DNA of 23,106 nt from IMG/VR virus record IMGVR_UViG_3300047453_000042, positions 1 through 23,106 of that record; one strand, given 5' to 3'. The position numbers and the translations under genes are program-made. The first letter of the stretch is position 1. Each line of letters starts with the position of its first letter. Source of the stretch: a virus. The notes under the pieces are model-generated. The model had not been told where the DNA came from and searched no databases. It worked only from the letters and a program-made list of their open reading frames with translations. Positions 7,898 to 14,053 of this stretch are shown in pieces.

Positions 7898-8577
7898 GTT
7901 CTTTTCTTTAGTTGTAGTTCTTTGTTGACCCATTGTTTAGCTATATAACCCAAAGGTCTGCTCATTGTACTTCTAACTACCTTAGCAGCTTTATTTAGTG
8001 TTACTGTTACTAATTCTTTTTCACTTCTATTGTTATCTATTATATGCATGTTTTGATATCCAAATAATTTATGAAACTTACCCATATTAGATTGTACTGT
8101 ATTCCAATTCTTTGTAGCAATATATTCAGGTACCGTTCTTTCTCTTTTTTTATTTCTTTCTAATGCAACATCTAAACTGGTATTTACAAATATCATTTGA
8201 GTATCATACCCTATAAATTTTAATAGTCTTTGTTGTCTAGATATCAATTCAAAATCTCTACCTGTACCATCAACAACTAAACCTAATCTGCCCTTAATAT
8301 ATAAATCTAATTTACCAGATGTTTTTGCTTTTGCTCTAGTTCTTATTTCATCTCTAATTTCAGCTTCTGATTCTGGCATTTTCATAGACAATCCAGCTTG
8401 TTTTAAATATCTTTCAAATACGGCATCAGAATTAACTAATTTTAATCCTGTACCTGCAAATGCATTTGCTGTAACAAATGTTTTACCAGAACCTGGTCCA
8501 CCTGCAAGAAAGTATGCCTTAAATATACCAGGGTCATAAACTCCTTCTGTTATTAAAAATGTTTTATAGTCTTTCAT
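7894..8577 (-). CDS. P-loop kinase, zeta-toxin / polynucleotide-kinase-like (227 aa)
   Basis: Walker A is GGPGSGKT (26-33). A second motif VNSDAVF (48-54) and VVDGTGR (101-107) are placed as in zeta-toxin and polynucleotide-kinase-like P-loop kinases, and the lid has Arg/Lys in ALERNKKRER (138-147). It would transfer the ATP gamma-phosphate to a nucleotide sugar, nucleic acid 5' end or similar acceptor; the acceptor cannot be read from sequence. The leader MKDYKTFLITE ends at a perfect prohead-protease-type site ITE11/G12, just before the kinase fold. It starts inside the end of the adenylate kinase gene (14-base overlap) and its stop overlaps the next start (ATGA). I read it as an enzyme packed in the head. 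Confidence 0.82.
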   Translation of the reverse strand: MKDYKTFLITEGVYDPGIFKAYFLAGGPGSGKTFVTANAFAGTGLKLVNSDAVFERYLKQAGLSMKMPESEAEIRDEIRTRAKAKTSGKLDLYIKGRLGLVVDGTGRDFELISRQQRLLKFIGYDTQMIFVNTSLDVALERNKKRERTVPEYIATKNWNTVQSNMGKFHKLFGYQNMHIIDNNRSEKELVTVTLNKAAKVVRSTMSRPLGYIAKQWVNKELQLKKRT

Positions 8578-9163
8578 TTATCTTACTTATTATTTCTGCG
8601 GCTATGTCTTCTATAACTTCACCACCTTTTGCTTTGATAGTTATAAGTTTGTCTTTATAATAATCTACAACAGGTTGTGTTTGTTTTTTATAAACTTTAA
8701 TTCTATTTTTTATAATGTCTGGTTTATCATCTGCACGACCTCTAGACATTAATCTTCTAATGACTTCTTCTTCTGCAACATCTAGATATACAACATGGTC
8801 ATAACCGATATTTCTTTTTTCCATTTCTTTAACTTGTTCCATACTTCTAGGAAAACCATCTAATACATATCCTTTTTCTGTATCTTTTCTTTGTAATCTG
8901 GCCTGTAGTGTATCTAATACAATTTTTGTATCTACATAATCACCTTTTTCTAATGCACTTCTTACTTTACGGCCTGTTGGTGTATCTTGTTTTGCTAAAT
9001 CTCTCATCATATCACCTGTATACACATGAGGTATTTGATATTCTTTTGTTAAGAATTTAGAGTAAGTAGATTTACCAGAACCAGGTCCACCTAACATAAT
9101 AATTCTCATAGGCATTGTTGCCTCTTTTAGTTTTGCAAAAATATATTGTTTAAATGTTTTCAT
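8564..9163 (-). CDS. adk: Adenylate kinase with capsid-targeting leader (199 aa)
   Basis: Catalyses ATP + AMP = 2 ADP, or a related NMP phosphorylation. After a 14-residue leader (MKTFKQYIFAKLKE) the sequence is a standard short-lid adenylate kinase: P-loop GGPGSGKST (25-33), AMP-site motif YTGDMMR (48-54), LDGFPRS (101-107), and lid SRGRADDKPD (140-149). Leu12-Lys-Glu14 before Ala15 fits the T4 prohead protease consensus, and cutting there leaves the protein starting just before its first strand, as in normal cellular adenylate kinases. This makes the leader look like an added sorting tag rather than part of the fold. It follows the 269-residue virion protein by 2 bases. The enzyme call is strong; packaging is inferred. 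Confidence 0.9.
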   Translation of the reverse strand: MKTFKQYIFAKLKEATMPMRIIMLGGPGSGKSTYSKFLTKEYQIPHVYTGDMMRDLAKQDTPTGRKVRSALEKGDYVDTKIVLDTLQARLQRKDTEKGYVLDGFPRSMEQVKEMEKRNIGYDHVVYLDVAEEEVIRRLMSRGRADDKPDIIKNRIKVYKKQTQPVVDYYKDKLITIKAKGGEVIEDIAAEIISKINERL

Positions 9164-9165
9164 TA

Positions 9166-9975
9166 TTAACTAGGATTATCCACTAATACGATTGTAAAAT
9201 CTGCCGATATTGTTGCATTAGAAGAACCTTTTACTCTTAAATCAATATCAGTTTTTTCTGTTAGTTTTAATGGTACAGGAAAATCAATTGATTGATTACC
9301 TTGGTTTAATGATATAGTTGATAAAACTCTAAATGCACCATTAAATGGTCTTTGGAATAAGAATAAATCAACAACTTGGTTTTTAGATGCACTAGCATTT
9401 ATGTTCATCAAATAACCTGTTTTACCTGCTGGTATTGTATATAAACATTGTAGTGTTTGTCCATAATCAGCTGCAATTTCTGTTACGATTGTTGAACCTC
9501 TTTTTACATGAATATCACCAACATTGGTTTCTGTACCTGCCATAAAAGCACGATTAACTCTGGAGAAAGTTTGAGTGCCTGCAACTGGTGTCGAACCTGT
9601 TAATGTTAATGTTTCAGAAACTTCAGCATAGTTATCATCTAAACCTGAAATGGTTACATCTGTTGTATCTGAACCTGATGAGGATTCTACCGTAATTGTA
9701 CCTGCTGAATATGTCCAATCATACAAAGCATTTGCTGTTGTATCTGCTCTTGTCCATACAGTTGACATTGTACCAACAGCAGTACCAAAAACTGCACCGT
9801 ATTTGTGAACACCTGAATATCCGTCAACTAGACCAGCTGCAATAGGTACATTTGAAGCTGCACCAAATGTGTTAATAATATTGCCGTCTTTATCGGCAAG
9901 CATTTGTACTTCAAAGACCGTTTTATCGTGTCCAAAAGGTCCGTATGCTTGTAAATCTTTTCTCCAGTTTGCCAT
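9166..9975 (-). CDS. Virion structural protein (269 aa)
   Basis: Residues 1-45 (MANWRKDLQAYGPFGHDKTV onward) are an N-terminal module typical of T4-like marine phage structural proteins. Residues 75-180 are Thr/Ser/Gly-rich beta strands with Ig-like or jelly-roll character. The C-terminal part (IPAGKTGYLMNINASASKNQ, then a beta-rich end) resembles a receptor- or decoration-type beta domain with an extended tail. It has no catalytic motif, signal or membrane segment, and starts 3 bases after the ligase-like gene. Its location within an operon of predicted head-packaged enzymes suggests a head or tail surface role. I do not know its position in the particle. Confidence 0.75.
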   Translation of the reverse strand: MANWRKDLQAYGPFGHDKTVFEVQMLADKDGNIINTFGAASNVPIAAGLVDGYSGVHKYGAVFGTAVGTMSTVWTRADTTANALYDWTYSAGTITVESSSGSDTTDVTISGLDDNYAEVSETLTLTGSTPVAGTQTFSRVNRAFMAGTETNVGDIHVKRGSTIVTEIAADYGQTLQCLYTIPAGKTGYLMNINASASKNQVVDLFLFQRPFNGAFRVLSTISLNQGNQSIDFPVPLKLTEKTDIDLRVKGSSNATISADFTIVLVDNPS

Positions 9976-9978
9976 TTA

Positions 9979-11196
9979 TTATCCCCAATTTTTATCCATC
10001 TGAAAGTTTGCACGACTAAATTCTAATCTGTCTACAAGTTTAACTGCGCCAGCAACTTTATCTACAGCAACAAAACCTTCAGGTGCTGTTACTCTATAAC
10101 CGTTTGGTGTTTTTAGAAAATGTCCTATGCTTTGTATTTGTGATAGTTTACTTACTAAAAAATTCTTTGCTCTACCTAAACTAATATGACTTGCAATTGC
10201 AAAATATAAGGATGATGAATTTCTATCAATAAATCTTAGACCTTCTGTTTTTGCATTTATAAATTTTTGTTTGCCGGCTTGTGTTTTTCTTGCACTAATC
10301 TCTGTGTCTAATATATTAGAATAGTAATCTCTAAATTGTTTTTGTAAAGTTTTAACTTGACCCATATCACCTGTACTATTTCTTATGACTGAGTTAAAAA
10401 ATGTTTTTAATCTATATGCAACAGATATTGGGTCTGATGACCTTTCAGATAACATATCTAAAAATACTTTACCTTTACCTAATGAGCCTTGTGCCATTCT
10501 AATTAAAGAGTTAAAGCTATTTAATTCTGTTGTGGTAAACTTTGAAACACCTGATGTGTCTTTATATCCTGCTGAAGCAAGAAATACATTTGAACCTCCA
10601 CCACCTGTAACTGTACCAAAACCTGCTCTTAAATCTTGCATAGTTTTACCTGAATACTTTGTATGAAATACGATACCCAATTTTGCTTTTCTAATTCTGT
10701 TACCTATACTTGAATTAGATGGTACTGCATATGTGATTGTGTTTGGTGTAAATGTAATCATAGATTCACCATCTATGTTTGCACCTTTTAGGTCGCCTAC
10801 TGTGTAGAGTAAATCACCTTGATATACTCCGTTTGTAACAATTCTTCTTAAATATTTTAAACAGATTTGTAGTTTATCTGCTAATACACCACCATGATTT
10901 CTGTTTATATCTGCTGGTGTGTAATTGATTTTAGGTGTTCTATTGAATACTGATTTTGTGCCGACAAAGAATTTGCCGTTTTCTGGATTGATACCACATA
11001 TAACAGCGGGAGCACCGTCCCACTTGACAGTCATATTGACTTTCTTTTTAGATGAACCGGCTAGCATGTTGCGAATTGCAACTAAGAAGTTTACAGCATT
11101 TTGACCACCCTTAGAACCTTCATCTATAATCTGGTCCTCTAGATGTTCTAAGTGCTTATTCTTTGCCTTGGTAACATAACCCTTAAATGTGAACAT
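9979..11196 (-). CDS. Ligase-like conserved phage protein (DUF6267-like, 405 aa)
   Basis: I recognise this as a family common in T4-like cyanophages and relatives (probably DUF6267, from memory). Residues 55-64, MTVKWDGAPA, resemble motif I (KxDG) of nucleic-acid ligases and capping enzymes, where the Lys (Lys58 here) is adenylylated. FVGTKS (77-82), YQGDLLYT (125-132) and LGIVFHTK (173-180) fall where later nucleotidyltransferase motifs would be. The leader MFTFKGYVTK runs to IDE26/G27, a good prohead-protease site. It heads the long operon, behind tandem sigma-70 and late promoters. A ligase role is inferred from the motif pattern only; it could be an inactive relative or a structural protein. 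Confidence 0.7.
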   Translation of the reverse strand: MFTFKGYVTKAKNKHLEHLEDQIIDEGSKGGQNAVNFLVAIRNMLAGSSKKKVNMTVKWDGAPAVICGINPENGKFFVGTKSVFNRTPKINYTPADINRNHGGVLADKLQICLKYLRRIVTNGVYQGDLLYTVGDLKGANIDGESMITFTPNTITYAVPSNSSIGNRIRKAKLGIVFHTKYSGKTMQDLRAGFGTVTGGGGSNVFLASAGYKDTSGVSKFTTTELNSFNSLIRMAQGSLGKGKVFLDMLSERSSDPISVAYRLKTFFNSVIRNSTGDMGQVKTLQKQFRDYYSNILDTEISARKTQAGKQKFINAKTEGLRFIDRNSSSLYFAIASHISLGRAKNFLVSKLSQIQSIGHFLKTPNGYRVTAPEGFVAVDKVAGAVKLVDRLEFSRANFQMDKNWG

Positions 11197-11261
11197 ATCT
11201 CTCCAATTATTCCATATACAAATATTCTATCCATTGATATAAACCTCACTCCGAACAGTAA

Positions 11262-11269
11262 TATTTATA
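11262..11269 (-). promoter_or_regulatory. T4-type late promoter (TATAAATA)
   Basis: Exact match on the minus strand, with 65 bases between it and the ATG of the ligase-like gene at 11196. It lies just downstream of a sigma-70 promoter (11285-11312), so the operon below can be read both before and after the late switch. Confidence 0.75.
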
Positions 11270-11284
11270 ACTCTAGGATACTCT

Positions 11285-11312
11285 ATTATACAGGTTTTTG
11301 GAGAAATGTCAA
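11285..11312 (-). promoter_or_regulatory. Sigma-70 promoter TTGACA-16-TATAAT
   Basis: Both hexamers match the consensus: -35 at 11307-11312 and -10 at 11285-11290, with a 16-base spacer. The TGA stop of the gene before lies inside the -35 box. It would start transcription of the 1901-11196 operon with host RNA polymerase. Confidence 0.75.
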
Positions 11313-11914
11313 ATGTTTTCTTCAGATAAATGAAAATTAATATCAAAATTTAATGATATTACAGGTGATTTTGACATATTCTGCATTGTAGCAGCCATCA
11401 CATGAGATTCCAATATAATCATCAAATCAGATTTTAGAGGTATAGTGGTTATTGTTGAATTATATTTACTATACATTTGTGGTTCCTTTTTCTTGAATGA
11501 TGATATATAATCAGGATTCTCAAATATAAGTTTTAATGGTTCATCTTTTTGTTCAGGTATATCTATAAAATATATAGCATTATAATCTGAACTAGGGTGA
11601 TTGTGTCTTTCGTGAAATTGATTCTTTAAAGATATATTAAACCAAGGACATGACATTTCAGGTTCATAGTCTAATAAACCCATTTGATTTTTTACATAAG
11701 TTATTTCTCTAGAAATACTATCATAAAATTTAGTTACTAAATCTTTATTATCCATGAAATCGGATTTAAAAGAACCTCTACTACCTCGAATTTTTTTTGT
11801 TTCTTTATTTTTCTTTTTATATTCTATTGCAATATTTTTTAATTCATTTTTTTCAGGTTTTTGTGCCATATCAAATAAGAATATAGGCGTTGCAAATAAT
11901 TCAACAACTCTCAT
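11309..11914 (-). CDS. 2OG-Fe(II) oxygenase-like protein, second of a tandem pair (201 aa)
   Basis: The layout matches the phage 2OG-Fe(II) oxygenase family sometimes labelled TIGR02466: an ELFATPIFLFD start, WFNISLKNQFHERHNHPSSD (91-110) with the H-x-HP metal motif, AIYFIDIP strand, FENPDY, and a distal His in ESHVMAA (171). The usual R-I-S-[IL]-x-F end, whose Arg binds 2-oxoglutarate, reads SPVISLNFDI here, so the Arg is missing. It may use another residue, be inactive, or act on a different cosubstrate. It starts with an ATGA overlap and a strong GAGGAGGAA RBS inside the end of its sister gene, so the two are co-translated. Substrate unknown; hydroxylation of a protein or base is the general role of the family. 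Confidence 0.75.
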   Translation of the reverse strand: MRVVELFATPIFLFDMAQKPEKNELKNIAIEYKKKNKETKKIRGSRGSFKSDFMDNKDLVTKFYDSISREITYVKNQMGLLDYEPEMSCPWFNISLKNQFHERHNHPSSDYNAIYFIDIPEQKDEPLKLIFENPDYISSFKKKEPQMYSKYNSTITTIPLKSDLMIILESHVMAATMQNMSKSPVISLNFDINFHLSEENI

Positions 11915-12546
11915 GATTCCTCCTCTTCTCTTTCGGTATAATTAACATCAAATGCGATTGAAATTCTAGGAACATCCATTCTATTTGGTCTTATCTCATG
12001 TTCTATGTGTGATTTAAATACTATAAAGTCCCATTTATTTGGTTTGTATGTAAACTGACTGGCGTTGTAAGCGTTCTCAGCTAATGGCACACCCCTTTCC
12101 ATGTGCATAAAATAATCAGGATTTCTAAAACATATTTCACCTGTATCATCCCATACATCAACATAATATATGCAAGATAAATCTCCTTCAGGATGTGCAT
12201 GTTGTATTATGTATTCACCCTTTCTATGTACATTTAACCACGCTTTACTGATTTTAAAATTTAAGTGAAACTTATTATATTCCCAGATACACCAATTTAT
12301 AGCTTGATTTAATTCGTGATATACAAGTTCATGAAATGGTTCTTTATCTAAATCTATTTCATATTGAAATCCTTTAGAATCTTTTCTTCTATGTTCTGAT
12401 TCTTTTTCTAAACAAAACTTCTTTATATCAGGATAGTTTTTATCTATATTGAAAAAATGTAAAGGTGTTTTGAACATGTCTACAGTCTTAGCGAGTTCTG
12501 AAGTTTCTCTTAATACTGAAGAGGCGTCATATATTCTATTATTCAT
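11911..12546 (-). CDS. 2OG-Fe(II) oxygenase-like protein, first of a tandem pair (211 aa)
   Basis: Shows the family pattern more completely than its neighbour: an MFKTPLHFFNID start strand, KAWLNVHRKGEYIIQHAHPE (101-120) with H116-x-H118-P, DLSCIYYVDV, GEICFRNPDY, KSHIEHEIRPN with His180 and His183, and RISIAFDV with Arg194 for 2-oxoglutarate. Such enzymes use Fe(II), O2 and 2-oxoglutarate to hydroxylate proteins, nucleic acids or small molecules; in marine T4-like phages several copies are common and targets are mostly unknown. It is preceded by an exact late promoter (12576-12583) and separated from the AlkB gene by a terminator. No good Shine-Dalgarno is seen, so the start is likely rather than certain. 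Confidence 0.82.
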   Translation of the reverse strand: MNNRIYDASSVLRETSELAKTVDMFKTPLHFFNIDKNYPDIKKFCLEKESEHRRKDSKGFQYEIDLDKEPFHELVYHELNQAINWCIWEYNKFHLNFKISKAWLNVHRKGEYIIQHAHPEGDLSCIYYVDVWDDTGEICFRNPDYFMHMERGVPLAENAYNASQFTYKPNKWDFIVFKSHIEHEIRPNRMDVPRISIAFDVNYTEREEEES

Positions 12547-12575
12547 ACTATAATCACTTGTAAATTATATACTAT

Positions 12576-12583
12576 TATTTATA
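12576..12583 (-). promoter_or_regulatory. T4-type late promoter (TATAAATA)
   Basis: Exact octamer, one base after the U-tract of the AlkB terminator and 29 bases before the ATG of the first oxygenase gene. It starts a new late unit for the oxygenase pair. Confidence 0.75.
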
Positions 12584-12584
12584 C

Positions 12585-12614
12585 AAAAAATAGGAGAGGC
12601 CTCACGACCTCTCC
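12585..12614 (-). terminator. Rho-independent terminator after the AlkB gene
   Basis: The minus-strand RNA forms GGAGAGGUC-GUGA-GGCCUCUCC: a 9-bp GC-rich stem (one G-U) with a GNRA tetraloop, followed at once by UAUUUUUUG. It starts 17 bases after the AlkB stop codon and closes that transcription unit. Confidence 0.9.
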
Positions 12615-12631
12615 CTAGTTTTAAAAACTAT

Positions 12632-13861
12632 TTATTTTTTTGCAGAACGAAGACCTAAGTCTACATTTCCAGCGTCTTGTAAAACATCTCCAACAAAAGG
12701 TGTTCCTTCATAACCTACTTCTTTGTTGATTCTGTTTGCAATTGCTTTTTCTTCATCAGTTGCAAAGTGTTCATCCCATGCAGCCAATCTTTTTCTCATA
12801 TACCAATGCCAAATTGGTGGTACTAATGCGATAAAGAATACCACGAAGTAGCCCCAGCCTGTGTTTGGACATCCGACATTTTCGAGTTCCCAAAAGTGAG
12901 TTTCTCCTCTGTCGTGATGGTCAGCTTGTCTACCGATTTCAATAAAGAACCAAGCAGTAAAGCATGTTGAGTTATCCCAATTGTGTCTGTAATCAATTGG
13001 TTGGTCTTTCACACGGATTAGACCATAATGCTCTAGATAGTTAAGTGCTTCTAGCTCGAAGTTTGAGATTCCCCAAATTGTTGCTAGTACTGCCATACCT
13101 ATCCAACCACCAGCTGCAAAGAATAATGCTACTGTTGGTACTGCCATTAGATATCCTCTTATCCAACGGTTTTGCCAAGAAATGAATGATACACCCATTC
13201 TTGATAGTCTTTCTTTTTCCATGTTGAAAAGAAATTTTGATTGACCTAGATATGAAAGTGGATAATGACCATAGATTGTTCTACCACGAGGTGCAGTAGC
13301 TGGGTCATCTTCACTTGCAAGTTCTAGATGATGGTTGTACACATGAGCGTAACAGAAATGTGCTGAACCTGATAATGCCATCATTAATCTAGAGATTACG
13401 AATCCAAATCCTTTTGTGTGAGATAGTTCGTGACCATAGATGATTCCGATACCAATAAAGATACCAGAAGATAATGTAGCACCGATTAAGTTAACAGCTG
13501 TTATACCTTCGTGCATTACTAATATTCCAGGAATGAGTTCCATGATTACTGCACCTTCAGCTCCACCTAGTGCCATGAATGTATAAAGTCTCCATGCCAT
13601 TACTAGTTGAAACAAAACGAATACAGGTAACATGAAATACATTGTTAGGTTTTGAAAAGTTGGCCAACCTAAAGATTCGCCGTTTTCATCATAACCTACA
13701 CCTGTTGTTTCAAATTTTGTAGCGATATCTACAAGCAGACCTACGAATAGCAATGCTACTCCTAACCAAGCCATGATACCACCCAAAAGAACGCCAGCAC
13801 CAGCTACGATTATAAGAATCGGCGCTAATAGATAGCGTGCATTAAGTAAGATTTGTCCCAT
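12632..13861 (-). CDS. alkB: AlkB-type membrane di-iron monooxygenase (409 aa)
   Basis: Integral membrane hydroxylase of the AlkB/XylM family, which oxidises terminal C-H bonds of alkanes or related substrates using O2 and electrons from rubredoxin or ferredoxin. About six hydrophobic segments are visible (roughly 10-46, 72-98, 118-143, 235-266, 300-311, 335-355). Motifs: HELSH (144-148), H173-VYN-H177-H178 followed by ASEDDPATA, NYLEHYG (274-280) and RQADHH (311-316). The length fits AlkB (about 400). One usual His in the last box (RHSDHH) is Gln312 here. The RBS AGGAGG is 9 bases before the ATG. It is a single-gene unit with its own promoter and terminator. Family assignment strong; substrate could be a lipid or other hydrocarbon rather than an alkane. 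Confidence 0.9.
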   Translation of the reverse strand: MGQILLNARYLLAPILIIVAGAGVLLGGIMAWLGVALLFVGLLVDIATKFETTGVGYDENGESLGWPTFQNLTMYFMLPVFVLFQLVMAWRLYTFMALGGAEGAVIMELIPGILVMHEGITAVNLIGATLSSGIFIGIGIIYGHELSHTKGFGFVISRLMMALSGSAHFCYAHVYNHHLELASEDDPATAPRGRTIYGHYPLSYLGQSKFLFNMEKERLSRMGVSFISWQNRWIRGYLMAVPTVALFFAAGGWIGMAVLATIWGISNFELEALNYLEHYGLIRVKDQPIDYRHNWDNSTCFTAWFFIEIGRQADHHDRGETHFWELENVGCPNTGWGYFVVFFIALVPPIWHWYMRKRLAAWDEHFATDEEKAIANRINKEVGYEGTPFVGDVLQDAGNVDLGLRSAKK

Positions 13862-13896
13862 TTGATTTTTCCTCCTATCAAATGTTTTATACTCGG

Positions 13897-13925
13897 AGTA
13901 TATCGTAAGGAACAGTTAATGTCAA
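13897..13925 (-). promoter_or_regulatory. Sigma-70 promoter of the AlkB gene (TTGACA-17-TATACT)
   Basis: The -35 TTGACA (13920-13925) and -10 TATACT (13897-13902) are separated by 17 bases. The start site would be near 13890, leaving a leader of about 30 bases that contains the AGGAGG RBS. No TATAAATA late motif is present here, so the gene should be read by unmodified host polymerase. Confidence 0.8.
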
Positions 13926-13937
13926 GTGTGAGACACT
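13925..13937. promoter_or_regulatory. Operator-like palindrome at the AlkB promoter
   Basis: AGTGT-GAG-ACACT is a 5-bp inverted repeat with 3-base spacer that touches the upstream edge of the -35 box. The position suits an activator or repressor site. No protein is known to match it from this window. Confidence 0.35.
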
Positions 13938-13954
13938 AAATGAGGGACGATTTA

Positions 13955-14006
13955 CATACCAATCCAAGTAACTGATATTATTTAGTAGTTTAGGAATCTT
14001 GGTATG
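13955..14006. repeat. Interrupted inverted repeat upstream of the AlkB promoter
   Basis: CATACCAA (13955-13962) and TTGGTATG (13999-14006) are exact 8-bp inverted arms 36 bases apart, in the 192-base gap between the 469-residue gene and AlkB. It could be a DNA loop site, an insertion scar or a weak 3'-end structure. No U-tract follows. Confidence 0.4.
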
Positions 14007-14053
14007 GAACTATTTTTTGTGTTTCACTTTATAATAATATACTAATATTTATT

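Noticed and set aside
7898-7933. Twelve-codon N-terminal extension (MGQQRTTTKEKN) of the 877-residue protein
   Set aside because: The next ATG overlaps the previous stop by 4 bases and opens a leader of the type seen in neighbours, so the later start is far more likely.
8300-8307. TATAAATC on the plus strand
   Set aside because: One mismatch, wrong strand for every gene here, and inside the P-loop kinase gene.
12632-13861. Fatty-acid desaturase rather than AlkB
   Set aside because: Both share His boxes, but HELSH, NYLEHYG and the ASEDDPATA segment after the second box are specific to the AlkB/XylM group. Desaturase activity cannot be fully excluded because of Gln312.
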